Translations under genes and position numbers: made by a program | Notes under the pieces: model-generated | Database searches by the model: none | Told to the model about the DNA's origin: nothing | The model's input: only the letters and a program-made list of their open reading frames with translations | Source of the DNA: Spirometra erinaceieuropaei | Taxonomy: Eukaryota; Platyhelminthes; Cestoda; Diphyllobothriidea; Diphyllobothriidae | DNA: 64,000 nt | Assembly (NCBI GenBank): GCA_902702965.1 | Contig: CACRXP010000010.1 | Location: forward strand, 210,377-274,376 | Reading direction: 5' to 3' | Shown: piece by piece, positions 49,191 through 61,819 of the stretch | Layout of the letters: each line of letters starts with the position of its first letter | Position numbering within the stretch: the stretch's first letter is position 1

Positions 49191-51959
49191 CTGTGCCACC
49201 AACAAAGGGAAAAGGGATAGTTAAGACAGAGCGATATGCATGGAAAAGTCCAGGAAACGGTGGATATGCGTGCATTGGAAAAACTACCCATTACTAAGTA
49301 TGTACGTGAAAAGACTTAACATGAACTGGAGGGAGAACACACCGTTAAAGCTCGATGCTCAGACATTTGAAACGAATATGCCGCATTTATGCATAATAGC
49401 AAAAGGGCTTTATTCATTTAAACAGTCAATAAATTCAAAACAACTACGCTTCTTCTAGCTATGGTTTAAAAAGCAGGCAGGTTATCATTAGAGTCTTCAC
49501 CCATAACATACGCAGATTTCGTTTAATCCTGGAGTGTGTTACAGTTTTCAGCCGAGGAAAACTTGTCTTGGTTTGTTTAATGGACGAATGCGAATATCCG
49601 AAGCATTCAGATCACATGGGGAGCACGCAATCTTCCTTCCCAGATGACAGCGCCTTTGACGTCAAGTCAGGAACGAAACTGCTGCACGCACGCTCAAACG
49701 AACAACCCCACCTGTAAGTCTAACACAGATTTTCGAAGTATTCAGATAATGTGAGGACATACTAGATATTTCTGTTCAACTGCTTCTACCTAAGGCAACC
49801 TTTTTCCATGCTTTTGGGTCTGAGAGTTCCTTCTTGAAGCCAACCTAGTAAGGCGACTTAGGGATCACATAGAAAGTGACCAAAGAAGTCGTACCACTTT
49901 GTGGTGTCACATAATACCTGAGAGTCCAAACAAGGGGCCGCTTTCCTACTGAAACCGATATAATCCTACCGCCTTTCTCGCAGACGTTTTACGCCAGAGA
50001 GGGTGTGTCGACGAAGATGTAGACAGGTTAATAAAGCACTGTTTCGGGCTTATTCTGACCTCGTCCAACCAGTCACAATCCTGACCACCACCTGGGATCA
50101 GGAACCAATATGATTTGACTGTTACGAACGACAGCGTCCACCATGTACCCCATAGAACAAGTGCACCACCGGTGACCTGCGTGTGACGTAGTTTATAATG
50201 AGGCGGACTTGGACAGCATCCACTTCACACTCTCGTCCCCCCGCCCACCTCGCTCTAATGGCAGGACAAAGCCAGAACGACCGGAGATGGGGGCGTCGAG
50301 ACAGTGGCTAGCAAGATCAAACGACCCGCCTAGACATGTTACACACACGACCTGTTCCCCGCTCCATTCGTACCGGGCTTCCGTAAGGGTGGCTGGGGTC
50401 GCTCACGGGTGTGAATGCCATAAGGGCCGCAGCAGGAAAAACATACCGAATCCTGACTCTCTGTTCTGAGAAGGACCGAGTTATACTGTCGGATGACGAT
50501 CTTTCAAGCCCCGACTGTTGGCGTGCCGTTATAGGTTCAAACGCGTCAGACTGACTATTGGGACAAACACACTGGTTAACTGTGAGGCTATTTCACCCCT
50601 CAACATTTGCCTTGCTCCCTCTTCCCATCTCCAATGCATCATTTGACTGTCCGTACCTGCCAACCAATTGATGATAAGATCGGGCGCAGTGGTTAGCTCG
50701 ACGTTAAAGGCCCTTGTTTGCGTGTGTCACACGCATTATAACCCTCTATTCCCTAAGATCAATCCTCATCTCACAGATGAGAGATGCAGTCCCTCATATA
50801 TAAGGTTTCGTCGATCATAAGGATGCTAGCAAACTGCCCTGCCCCCTCAGTGCATAGGTGACATGTGATGTGCTGCTTGTTAAGGTCTATACACGGGTGA
50901 CCGAACAGTCCGAGTTAGAGCATAAGTATGTTTTGCGGGTGTGTATAGAGGGTTTTATTTCAAGGACGCCTAAATACGCTACTTTACCGCAGGTTTTCGT
51001 GAAAGACCATATGAACGAATAGGTTCATCCAGTAGCTGAGGGTCCTTGGACAGTGCTAAAGATAAGGCGTACGTGAAGGGTGTATGTCGGGGCTGCAGAC
51101 AGGGGTATTTTAGATGCACTACAAAGGGTCCGCAGATGACCGATTTGGCTGATACTTAATGAGAATGTGCGGTCGCGAAGTGGATAAGTAGGAACTTCGT
51201 CTGCATTGTTAGTGGTTAGCAACACATTCGTCTTATTAGGGATGTCCGCAATTGAGATGTTAGTAGGGGTGATGGCGTTTTGTGATATGCGGGGTTGGTT
51301 GGTCGTGTTGTCATTGCTCTGGGAATTCCGCAGCTACAGCTATCAAGCGGAGTCAGTCTGTGAGTCAAATATCCGTTGACCGTATGGTGCACAAGGTCGG
51401 GGCCGGATACCAAAGTTGTTGCGCCGTGGCACCTGAATATTACAGACCTCTCAAATTGTCTTGGCCTCCGCTATTTATATAACTTTGATGATGACTGTTC
51501 CAGTCCTTACAGCAGTACGCCATGTCTTTTCAGATCTGAGAGTTCATTTGTAGATGCCGAAGAGAGGTCTTCAGGATACCCACATATCTCTCTCCGCTTC
51601 CTCTGAGAATAACTGTAGTGACGTCGCCAAAATGTAATTGCTTTGAAGTTGCAATGGTCACTGCTGAGGAGACCGTTCTTTTAAAGATCTCGGAATGAGA
51701 CATTCCTTCCACCTATTCTAGCTTCAGCACTCTCACCAGGCAGATGAGGTAGAAATGAATCAACTCACTTGCCTGAATTTTGTACACTGCCCATAAATGC
51801 TGCCCTCCACGAAGCCTATTCTAAACAACAATCCGCACATCCTAAGTTTAGCTTCGGGAAGACTGCTGCAACGGTTCTACACGGAATTTTGTAACTGACC
51901 GACCAACGGGACTAGTGCGTTCCGTAACGCGATTGGTGCACGCCCCTCTACTGTTGTTA
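49191..51959. other. Intergenic stretch, no supported gene
   Basis: If the gene at 46.3-49.2 kb begins here, its first exons were not found. 50190-50500 is GC-rich and repeat-like. Minus-strand frames at 51000-51480 are open but match nothing I recognise. Confidence 0.4.
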
Positions 51960-52080
51960 ACATACCCGATCGCAACCGACAGGAAAACGGACCCCTGACT
52001 CTATGGTTGGAACGCTGAACTTCTAACCCACTGGTCGCGAGTTCCAGCCTTGGAGGTAGTATACCTCGCATTAGAGAAGG
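51960..52080 (+). mobile_element. tRNA-derived SINE inserted in an RTE remnant
   Basis: CGATCGCAACCGACAGG, then GGTTGGAACGCTGAA, and a B-box-like GGTCGCGAGTTCCAGCC. A relative with the same leader and B box lies at 62900-63000, and a tRNA-like part at 54711-54800. It sits where the RTE RT frame of the neighbouring fragment ends. Confidence 0.65.
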
Positions 52081-52084
52081 TTGA

Positions 52085-53380
52085 CACTGGTCCTGGAGGC
52101 TTTCGTTTTGCCTGTATATACGAGATGTTGGGTATGTAATCATCAGTTTGGCAATCGATTTTGATTCCAGGCCGCTCCTTACGGCAGACGACTATAAGCG
52201 CGTTCAAACCATAACTTTTAAGAGGGCTGGAACGAGTAAATAATCATATATTTCCCCAACTGGCACCGAAAACGCCTCCGAGACCGGCCGATTGGTCAGG
52301 AGGGGGTCGTCGTTCCGTCGCGCAGCTTTACGACTGTCTGCTCTAAACGTTCCGCATACCCGGACTTAGGTAAGATGTTCCAGAGTTCACTGTAGTTCAC
52401 CGTGTTAAGGGATTTTATAAGATCTACACATGTTGTGTGGAGGCTGGTCCACATTTCGTGGCGCTGTTCCAAAAGTTAGCGGTCAGAAATATGAAGTTCG
52501 GGGTTTCATGGTGTTTTCGAAGTCTGATAGGAATCGCTTCACCAAACGCGTGTCCAGGTTACTAAGTAACACGCTGGCCAATATCTGGTTAACAACGCTG
52601 ATAATAAAAGTATCCCCGACCGTTGTCGCAATTCTGTTTCTTTTGCATTAGTAATTATAGGCGAGAGTTGCCAGCTTGGAAATCTTGTAGGATTTGTCCT
52701 CGTCGTGACATCGTCTGGAACGATGGAATTAATTTATCTATAATTTGACGGTAGTCGTATTCGTTAATTCTGACTGGAATACAGTCGACGCTCAGCCCTT
52801 CTCCGCCGGACAAATTTTGCACTGCTTTGACTGTCTCCCGCCATCAAGACAGATGATCGAGGCCGGCATTGACGCTTACCCGAAGAAATTAGTTTATGGC
52901 CTCTTTGAAGAGTGCTAATGGACCAAATGAGAAGTTCTTTGAAGTGCTCGGCCCAACTCCCAAGATCTACAACCATTTCGGACAGTAGGTCTGGCCCGTG
53001 GGACTTAAACAGTGTCGCGGTCCCCTTCGCCTGAGGACTGCAGTTTGCTTTGATGGTTGCGAGAAAATTCGTCATCACATCGCGGCCCGCGTATTTCTCG
53101 ATTTTTTCGGTTTCTTAAACCGCCAAGCATTATACCTCCTAATCGAACTCTGCCGTATTAGGCTTTATTGACGTTGTTTACACGGTTTGCACGCAGCCTG
53201 TTGGTCTCAGCGAGCAGACGCCGGACTTATTTATCATTGTCGTCAAGCCGGTCTTCACGCTGTCAAAATGTGCATCCGGGGATTTCGGACACAGCGGCAC
53301 GGTCATAATGGAAATGGGACTTTCGGATTCACAGAAGATAATTTCCTGATCACTGTTCAGCATCTATTTCGGAGTGGAGT
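52085..53380 (-). mobile_element. RTE-like non-LTR retrotransposon, copy 2, strongly degraded
   Basis: On the minus strand the blocks follow the same order as the 7-9.5 kb copy: NKSG..SLRPTG linker (about 53240), a YAGRDVMTNFLATIKA segment (about 53075), SWAEHFKELL (about 52950), an IPVRINEYDYRQIIDKLIPS-type RT segment (about 52770), then GRSRRRF and IKIDCQTDDYIPN (about 52290 and 52150). The RT active site is missing. The element ends at the SINE. Confidence 0.7.
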
Positions 53381-54105
53381 TATCCTTATTTTACACCTTC
53401 TTTCCAAGAGGACACACTTTTAAAAAGTCGGACTGTTCAGACTTTCCTTTTTTCTCCAGATTTTCGATTTTTCTGACCACCCGTAGCGTATCCATGCTAG
53501 GAACTTGGATAACCGCAATGCATTCAGAAAAAAAACTTATTTTCAGATCGTCTGGCCTTCATTCCCTGACTAGATGTCGAAATCTACATGGAAGGACGAA
53601 TACGGAGAAACTTTAAGAAACCGTTCTTTCAAAACGAGCCGAATTTGGTGCGACCTCTGTTCGGAGCATGGATTGCCTTTATGAAACGAACATAAGGAAC
53701 CCCTACTATTTTAGAAGAATTATAGACTAGGATAAAAAAGCATGGAGTAGCCGTCTTTAGCCTATTTTTGGTTAGACTCTAGATTTTCACTTTTGGTCAC
53801 TGGAATTGGTTACGTTTCTTTCATTTTCCCTGAAATGTTTGTATATGGCATGCAAACTCGATCTGCTGGTTGATGTATGGGTTATCCGAGTATATGGCCA
53901 AACCGCTTATTAGCACAAAAACCAGATGAGCATTGATGTTCGGACCCATTTAAAAATATGCATAGTTTACGCAACAACTTTACATCCAGCTATTGCCTGG
54001 GGGACGAACTTTAAAATTCACAGAATAAAGTTTGTTTTCTTCTGAAAAGGCTGTCTGCAATCACCTTAGACTTTCTAGGATGTCGATACTTTAGTATATG
54101 TGCTA
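53381..54105. other. Intergenic, nothing recognised
   Basis: Only short frames; no repeat copy, splice-linked exon or RNA gene seen. Confidence 0.5.
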
Positions 54106-54560
54106 ACCCCCACTCGGCCACATAGACGTATGCTGTTTCGCCATTCCGCTCCCCCCTTGCGACACGGTGAACAACAAGCGAAACCCCCCTAACACCTCCA
54201 ACGCCGGCGCATTGCCCCCTTACCTCATCCCGCATCAGTGACCAGCCGCCCGCATTCCCACTGATTCGCAATCCCCACCCCCCCGCGTTTTCACAGCCTC
54301 CAACGCTGGGAACCCTAACGGTTCTTCCTTCCCTCCCTCTACCCCACGGCCTACCACAACTAGGTGCCCACCCCTCTCACACATCAGCTGTCTGTTTGTC
54401 GTTGTCTGTCCTGTCGCGCCAGCCGACCTAGTCTGCCGACTTCACTTTCCCTCCGTTCATTTCGTTTGACGACGGGTCGGTGTCACCGACTTGAAAATTT
54501 ACGAGTACAACTCAATTTTCCGAAGAGCCTTCACTTTCTCATTATATCCCCTCGGAATGC
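54106..54560. other. Pyrimidine-rich C/T block
   Basis: The plus strand is strongly C and T biased (CCCCCC runs at 54184 and 54280, TCCCTCCCTC near 54390), unlike the AT-rich flanks. The frame at 54364-54711 is open but of low complexity. Possible meanings are a promoter-type block, an LTR remnant or a decayed pyrimidine tract. Confidence 0.4.
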
Positions 54561-54710
54561 ACACCACATCAGTTATTCAGCATATATATATAGTAACAGA
54601 GAAGCGTTCATTGAGTCCCAGGACACCAGTGGACGAATATGTCGCCTAACTTGGTCGGTAAGCACCTCTCTACTATTTTTAATATTGTCTGATCACAGTG
54701 AACAGATCTA

Positions 54711-54800
54711 GGGGTCCGTTGGCTTAGTACTTGAGGCGTTGTACTTTAGACCAACAGGTCGCATAATCGAGCCCCAGGGGTTGCAAGAAACCCTGGAGTT
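54711..54800 (+). repeat. tRNA-derived SINE-like sequence
   Basis: GTTGGCTTAGTACTTGAGGC (A-box region), ACCAACAGGTCGCATAATCG with a diverged B box, then GGGGTTGCA. The ACCAACAGGTCGC and GGGGTTGCA words recur at 62961-62991. Confidence 0.6.
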
Positions 54801-54943
54801 CGGTATGACCAGCCAATAACGGTAAAAAAAAACTAGAAAAGGCCATTTTCAGTCTCCTTTGTCTTCCTTGGAAATATTATTCTGCGTATATATGTACATA
54901 AGTATGGATGTAGGCGAAAATGCCGCAAATAAGTAAGTCCCGA

Positions 54944-55030
54944 CAAAGACAAGGTAGACAGGGTGACCACTTCTGCCTTATTAGCCGCCGTCAGAAAACA
55001 GTACCTGACCCCGCGTCTGCACGATCTGGT
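54944..55030 (+). repeat. Dispersed repeat R, copy 2
   Basis: GACAAGGTAGACAGGGTGACC, then CTGCCTTATTAGCCGCCGTC. An inverted partner starts about 130 bases downstream. Confidence 0.55.
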
Positions 55031-55159
55031 ATTTGAACCGGAGTTCTCTGTTTATTGAGTGTTCAGTGTTTCAGCTCTTTACCACTTACCCACGGGCCCT
55101 TTGTCCTATTGATTATCATCGGAAATATTAACCGGCGTTCAGGTTCCATGTCATACACA

Positions 55160-55250
55160 CCTGGGGCTCGCTACGGTTGGTTGACGACGGCTAATAAGGC
55201 AGAAGTGCCCATCACGGTCTTCCCTATCTTTCATAATACTTCTTCCTGAA
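55160..55250 (-). repeat. Dispersed repeat R, copy 3, inverted relative to copy 2
   Basis: GACGACGGCTAATAAGGCAG and GGTCTTCCCT on the plus strand are the complement of the repeat core. With copy 2 it forms a loose inverted pair over about 300 bases. Confidence 0.55.
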
Positions 55251-55277
55251 TCATTACCAGTCACTGTGCAACTGCCT

Positions 55278-55943
55278 TTAATGTTTCCAAATTGGATCCA
55301 AAGGCACAGTGGGACGAGCACGCCCAACAAGCTGATCGGTGAACGCTCTTCCTCCTCCATATACATATATGAAGTCCAAATGAGGGAAACCCATGGATTT
55401 TGTACAATTTGTCTGCTTTCTTACTCGAGAATGATAAGGGCTATTGTAAGAAGACATGAATTTTCCGTTTGTTCTTGAGCATAGGGAAACTATAACTATG
55501 TCGTAATAAACCCACCAGACCATTTGGTTTATACAAGGGCTTCAACTTCAAGCTAACATCCATAAGCAAAATTTACCATAATTGGCTTCGCCGGCAACAT
55601 TGTGTTGTCCATCTCCATGTTCTTGTCGCGTCTCCTCGCGGACAGGCTGAGCAGGAAATGGACCATAACTGCGAGACCGGGTCCACGCCGACTTCTTCTC
55701 GTCAACTGGGCGACGGTGTTTGTCGATTCTGGCGGAGGCGCAGGGACAACAGCAACAGCCGTCAGCATCCTCCGCTCGGCAGATGTCTGAGCTTTCAGGC
55801 CCGAGCCGACAAAAGTAGCGGTCTGCTGAACAGTTGTACTGTTGCGACTTGAGAAGTTTCTGCGCGCGAGAACGAAGACTCGGATGCTCCCGTTTTTTGG
55901 GCGCGGGGTTGACGGTCTTGCCTGCCTCGTTCGTAACGAACCC
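55278..55943 (-). CDS. Unrecognised gene, two 3'-terminal exons (partial)
   Basis: Exon 55943-55577 has a good acceptor (GTGCCTTCCTAG) and donor (GTAAAT); exon 55354-55278 ends with TAA. The join is in phase (one base left, two bases at the next exon) in a frame that begins GFVTNEAGKTVNPAPKKREH and finishes RPTVPLDPIWKH. A second frame through the first exon is also open, but only this one continues into the downstream exon. The predicted segment is about 147 residues, basic, with a Cys-rich run (CCCCPC). No known domain is recognised. The gene starts further upstream; its 5' exons were not found. The second acceptor has a poor pyrimidine tract. Confidence 0.35.
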
Positions 55944-56044
55944 CTAGGAAGGCACAACAGAATAGTACCTGTGCTCGCATGACCCTGGCTGCGGAAACCG
56001 TAAACAAAATATTCTATGTCACAAAGCAATCGGCTCCAATTCTA

Positions 56045-59000
56045 AATAGGCTAGCTCATCTTTGACAAAGAAATCTCTCAACAGTTTCCTCTACAAGTAC
56101 TTTTAGAAAGGCTCGTGCACTCAAATGTTTAACTTTTTAAAACAGGAGTCATCACAAGTACCTGTCTGTTTGGGAGGGATATAATGATTTTGGCTTCGAA
56201 TACCGTACCCGGGCGAGTACTGACTTTCAAATACTGTGTTCCAGTTCATCTTTTATAATTCAAAAGATGTCAGTCGACAGTATATCAAAGAGAGAAGGGC
56301 ATGTAGCTTACTTGTTGACGCTTTGGAGGGAACTTGAAAAATCAATGTAGTGCTTCTTATGTTACGATTAAATAGGAAGTAGCGATCACCGCCGTATTTT
56401 TAATGCACGTCTTAAACAAGCAGTTTCAGAATCTAAAGTCCATGCACTCGGTCGTATGGTGACCAACCATCAACGATCAAGAAACTGTATTACTAAGTGG
56501 CGTTAGAACAGCCATTTCGGGCTTATTTGCCGGTATCACCCAGCTGGTGCCCTAACCCTGGGTCTGGCTTTTGTGATTGAAGTCCGCGTCACTCTATCAT
56601 CGAGCATCTTGAGCGAAACGTTTTCCTGCCTCTTCATGGGGTTAATATCGTATCAGCTAATGTCGGAATACGCTGAGTCAAATGGGAGCGACATTGATGG
56701 ATCTATGCCGATTTCATAACAGTAATTCTAACCCGCCAGTCGGAACTATCCGCAAATCTTGCGTGCGAATGCTTAGGCTCGTGGCCACTGGCGTTTTTCA
56801 AAGTTAAGGCTGGATAAAGAGAGGAATGTGATGGAAACAATAACTGTCTCGGCCTACCATCGTTTTTGTCAGTATAACGTCATAGTTGTTAGTTTGAGAA
56901 TTTGGAAGTCTTGTAGATTGTGGTCCGCTTGTGACTCCGTCACCTTTTTGGAGTTTCTTTGCTCAGGGTAACCGAAGAGATGGGTATATATTAACAGTCA
57001 CATGGTCAGCTGGTCTCTTATTCCCGTCAGAATTGTGAAAACATCTTTATTACCTCAGTGAATGACCACTGGAACGTGAAAACAGAACAAACATCCAAAG
57101 AAGCGGCTAAAATTCGGTCTCCTGAACACTCTTGGAAATGCGCTGGTATTCTGCATCAAACTGTTTTCCGGTGCTTCTACATGCCTTCACGCACATAAAC
57201 CAACCGACGAGCTTTTTAGCCTTAGGAGGAAAAAACTGCCACTGATATAACATACGGTTTGCGAATTTGTTAAATTACTTGCTCTTTACCTCTTATAGGA
57301 AGTTCACAGTTTGCATCACCCATCAGCCTTGGTCGGCTTGAGGAGGATCGCATAAGTACCTTTAAGATCTCCAACTTTTCTAAGGATTTATGAGTGTTTC
57401 TTCAAAAATTTAACAAGTTCGTTCAGTACGCTTAGTCCAGGTTACTAAGACACATTTACAGACAGTCTCCTGCCTAGAAGCCTACTGACAGAGTCTGTAT
57501 AAGAGTCTGGTACAAATAAAGGCAAAAAGATTTTCCCTCAAAAACTGCTCCTACAAGCATCCTGGAGGACTGCAGCTGGATGGAGCTTATGCTATTAGAA
57601 TAATCTTAAAATACGTGACCACCGCGTTGGTGAACCAGAACACTGTTTTGTGTACTTTCCGTCGCATGACTAAGGAACAGTGATGGCGCTTAACATAACA
57701 GGGTGCCTGGTTTGTTGTCTGCTGTGGCGACCACGTTTTCGAACGTGACCCCACATCGGGCCTCGCAGTGCGTCAAGTAGATGTCTGCGTGGTGTCGTCG
57801 TCTCAGCGAAACGTCGTTATTTTTGCAGTTTTACTGGTCTCTCTCCTCAAAGCCAGAAGCACAGAAGGAGCACACTCGAGGCCGACACATAGGAGTGGCA
57901 GAATTCTCGAAATCCCCTGGTCCCTTTATGAGCCAAAAAGTCTATCAAAAGTCCAAAATGCGCCTTGAAGAAGTCCTGTTAAGGACTTCTTTCGAAAGCA
58001 GTGTTTATTTAACAAGCCACTTGCAAATAATTCAAAATTCTACCGATCAGGTTTTCGTACTTCGGGTCATAAAAACATCCGGGCAGTCGTGGTTTGCATT
58101 TCGCCAAAAAGATAGGAGCGCATACGTGTGTAAAAATCTAGGGCAGAGACCATGAACGCATTTTAAGCAGCACCTCGGTGTCTCAGGGGAAAATTTGCGT
58201 GAAAAAGACGGGTCGGTAAAAAGAGCAAAGCTAGCGGTGAGAGCATACGTCTAGGATCAAAGATGTTCGCCAGGCCCCCCCTTCCTCAGATTGAAAGTAC
58301 AAAAGGCTGGGTTGACTTGCACACTTGACTTTTCGAGGAAGTTTAATTTACAGACTTCTCTGGTAGCGACCCGTTGGTGTTCGGAAGAAGATAAACGTAA
58401 GAGGTCTCATTGCTACCAATCATATCCATCGATTAAAAACTCATCATTTATGGCATACGCCCCACCACTGTCATAAAACTTGACGGAGGCTGAGGTAATT
58501 TCGGGAAAAAAATTGGCGGTAAATGCCGGCAATGAGCAAAACTGACGATCTTTTCTGGTATTCTTGTCTTCCCAGGGCAGTTGGATTTTCCGGACCCAGT
58601 ACAGAGCTTAAAGACTACTTTTAGGCAACTGAAATCGAGTGGTCTCGACTGGATGCTGTCGGTGTCAATAAAGCCTCCTAGACTGCGTTCTGAAATATTT
58701 TATGAACGTGAATTGCATGCGTAAATGGCCGAAGTCACCCCGAGGGGATCTAAAATCAATTATTCATAAAATGATTGTTTTTGACATAAGTCGTCAAAAT
58801 CAGTCAGATTCCGCGTCCTTTCTTTCTCATCCTTTTTGGAGTAAGAGTCGGACTTTCAGTCTAAATTTATTTTGTCTACTCGGCCATCCAGTTTTTTTTA
58901 ACCTTTAAGGGTTCCTTTGCGAAATTCTGGCTTTAATAAACACTTGCTAAAAGAGGTCCAAAATAAAGACGCAAGTAAGCGTTTCCTGAAGACTGCCGAG

Positions 59001-59280
59001 ATTGGGAAAGCCAGCTCTGTCTGATTCATCTCTGTTGTATTACAAGTGGGCCTTTGTCTTTTGAGGACAAATCGTTCTACGAAAGCATTTTAAATGCCTT
59101 TGTAAAAGAATATATAATGGCTCTCAACTAAGACCTGGGACGAGTATTCGGCTCAGAATCAAACAAACTCAGTGAATCCAGATTTTATCACCAAAAATAA
59201 TTAGGAAAGTTTCCCAAGAACCTTAACAGGACGAAATATTACAAGTGGTTTCCTGGTATTTTTATTGTTTGCCAGGTTTG
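56045..59280. other. Intergenic stretch, nothing recognised
   Basis: AT-rich, short frames only. 57768-58155 is open in two plus frames without a recognisable domain. Confidence 0.45.
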
Positions 59281-61819
59281 TTACTTTTGAAGGTTCTGCT
59301 TCACCTTGGATGTTTTGAGGCTTCTTCTCCCAACCAAATTTGTTGGATACTTGGACCCATCATGTCGAATATTTTGATGACGATTCGTAATTTTTGACGT
59401 CTGTTTCTTTAGTGTGTCAAGGTGGGTTCGTAGCGATTCCAACCGCTTATCGGTAACACTGTCAGCTGTAGGCGACAAACACTTTGGGTTCTCTGAAATA
59501 AATAAGAAAGAAGCCTGACAGTTGGTATGACGGAACTGACAACCTTCTATTTAGTTAAACAGTTTGTTAGCCACATGGACTCTAGACAATATAACCAGTA
59601 AGAGAGAGAATACCACCTAAAAATTAAACACGAAGTTTTATCCTAAAAAGTGCAACGAGAAAAAATATGATCAACGCTACTTATGATACAAAAGTAGGCG
59701 AAATATTAAAGTTCACACCCGCGACGTCCTGAGCGCAGTTGTTCCGTAACTGGCACTCAGCAGCTTCAATGTTTTTGGTGGCCTCTAAAAGCAAAAAAAG
59801 CAAATAGTAAAACGAAGTTTGCTGCAGTAAAGGAGTCTGAAACCAACGCAGAAAACATACCATAGCATTTACCTCTTAGACATTGGCGCGACTTGCCCAG
59901 GCCTTATTGGAAAGCAAATACGGCATTCCTCATTGTTATCATGAGAGGGCAGTGAAAACTCATAATGCAAACTTACCGTCCGCGCGTTTCATGAGCTCCT
60001 CAAGGGCCTCGTCTCCTCCGTTGGCTGAAGGTCTGGGACGCGGTACTTCATAGCACAGCTTTCTTTGCAAACACAGTATCTATGGAAAAATGGCTGGTTT
60101 ACGTCCATGGGGATCCTACATCAGTGTTCTTTACCAAGAAAAATAGTTTCAGTGGGAGTTCCGTTAACCCGATTATCTGAGCTTTTAATTACAAAAAATC
60201 GAGTAACCCTCAAAAAATTGTCAAATATACGCGAAGGGCATTTGATGTCTCCTTTCTCATCATGGTGGGGAAAATTAATTTAATAGATGAAACATGATGT
60301 TCTGGCGTTATAGCCTCTTTTGCTCAAAAGAATTGCAATTAAAACTCAAAACCTAGAAATAATGACCAAACATGAGGAGATACTCCCAAAACTCCGTTTA
60401 TTCACCGAGGGAAATGCATTCTAGCAAAACACAAAAATTACACAAATAGGCCCTTTTTTCCAAAATTTTCTTTGAGACTTTTTACCGGAGTTTAAAGACA
60501 AGTAGTGCAAATAATCCTGCAGGTCATACATAGGGCTAGAAGCAGCACTCGTCATTAAGTTTGATACGTGGAGATTACTTGAGAGGAATAACGCATGTTA
60601 ATGCAAAACTTTTTTACTGAAGACAAGGTGTTTATTTCAGTGCGCCGTCATTGCTTGAAATTGGAGGAAATATAATTGGCCTGTTAAAACTTAACTCAAC
60701 TGAATTTTACACTCCAATAAAGCTTCGAAGGTCAACACTGACTAGCCAATTTAACAATAACACTTCATTAGAAAACATTTTAAATTGTAGTTGTGGTTAA
60801 AAACGGTGACTGCGTGACAACAATGAGTTTTCATGTTTAAATTGTGATTGGAGTGCTTACTTCTTTGGTAGTGTTTTCAATGGTTTTGCCGATATCTCGA
60901 CCCTCATTCTCCAAAGAGACCTTCAAACTGTCAGTTTTCGGATCTAAGATGGTAAATGGTGGGAAACATTAAGTCTTAACTAGACGCGGAACTAGAGGAA
61001 TACAGTGACAAGTACCTTCCTTTTTACGAGGATTGTATCGTCCTTTAATTCTGAACAGAATCCACGAGCATTAACTGCACATCCATTATCTAAAATGTTA
61101 ACCCCTGATATAGAAGATGGAAATAACGACCTTTGGTTCGGCTGCAGCAAATATTAGTCGCTTACCAAGGCAAAACTTAACAGGCCAGACCAGCGTTCGA
61201 GGCAATTACCGACGGTCAGCAAGTCCTGGGGATCGGCTATCTCGAGTCCAGCTGACAACACTTAAAACTAGTGACCCAGCTGCGGTTCACATTTTATCAT
61301 CTGGAAGAATGCGTTTGAAGCAACCCTAATAAATGACTATTGTGTTACAACCTGAGGTTAACGATGTCCGCACTTGTGCATTTTTGTATGCGTATGGGCG
61401 CTTAGTCGTATATACACTGCGGACTCCACCTCACGGTCTCCTGATCGTGTGTCGTAAATAAATTTGTCCCGACATTTCAATGGAGCGAGTGAGTTTGATG
61501 TTAACCCAGTTGGTCATAATCTCCTCTAGCAATTAGGATTCTGCTAGACTTTAAGTACTTGCTGTAACCACTATCTGAATCTATAATTTATAACTTTCCA
61601 GTCCTGAGTACCGGTAAGTAAGAATAACAGGACGCTGCTTGACTGAGGTTCTCACGTGCTCTGTGAAGCGTCTGAGCGTCTAGAAGGATCCGTACGAAAA
61701 GACCTAATCCCGGACAATCCGATAGCAAAACATCGCCCATTGGAAAAACTTACCATCTTTGATGTGCGTGGTTTTGATGGCTAATTGGGGCTCGGACGTC
61801 AATATGATTTTCGGTTCAA
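59281..61819 (-). CDS. Unrecognised gene with micro-exons, 3'-terminal part
   Basis: Exons on the minus strand: 61819-61754 (66 bp), 61050-61016 (35 bp), 60943-60861 (83 bp), 60058-59977 (82 bp), 59902-59873 (30 bp), 59784-59719 (66 bp) and 59492-59281 (212 bp, ends TAA). Donors are GTAAGT, GTACTT, GTAAGC, GTAAGT, GTAAAT and GTGTGA. Phases agree for the last six; the join between the first and second does not, so an exon between them is missing or one boundary is wrong. The product includes EDPKTDSLKVSLENE, ALEELMKRADGLGKSRQC and RLESLRTHLDTLKKQTSK, charged helical-looking segments suggesting a coiled-coil protein, with a basic C-terminus. I do not recognise the family. Confidence 0.45.

Noticed and set aside
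48760..49275. Exon at 48764-49190 as the 5' end of the MAP2K7 gene
   Set aside because: The MAP2K7 gene has its own start codon at 31917 with an upstream in-frame stop, and the phases do not match.
50209..50469. 86-residue GC-rich plus-strand frame
   Set aside because: Composition is repeat-like and no family or splice partner is visible.
61117..61329. 70-residue plus-strand frame as a gene
   Set aside because: No recognised domain or splice sites, and it lies in what appears to be an intron of a minus-strand gene.
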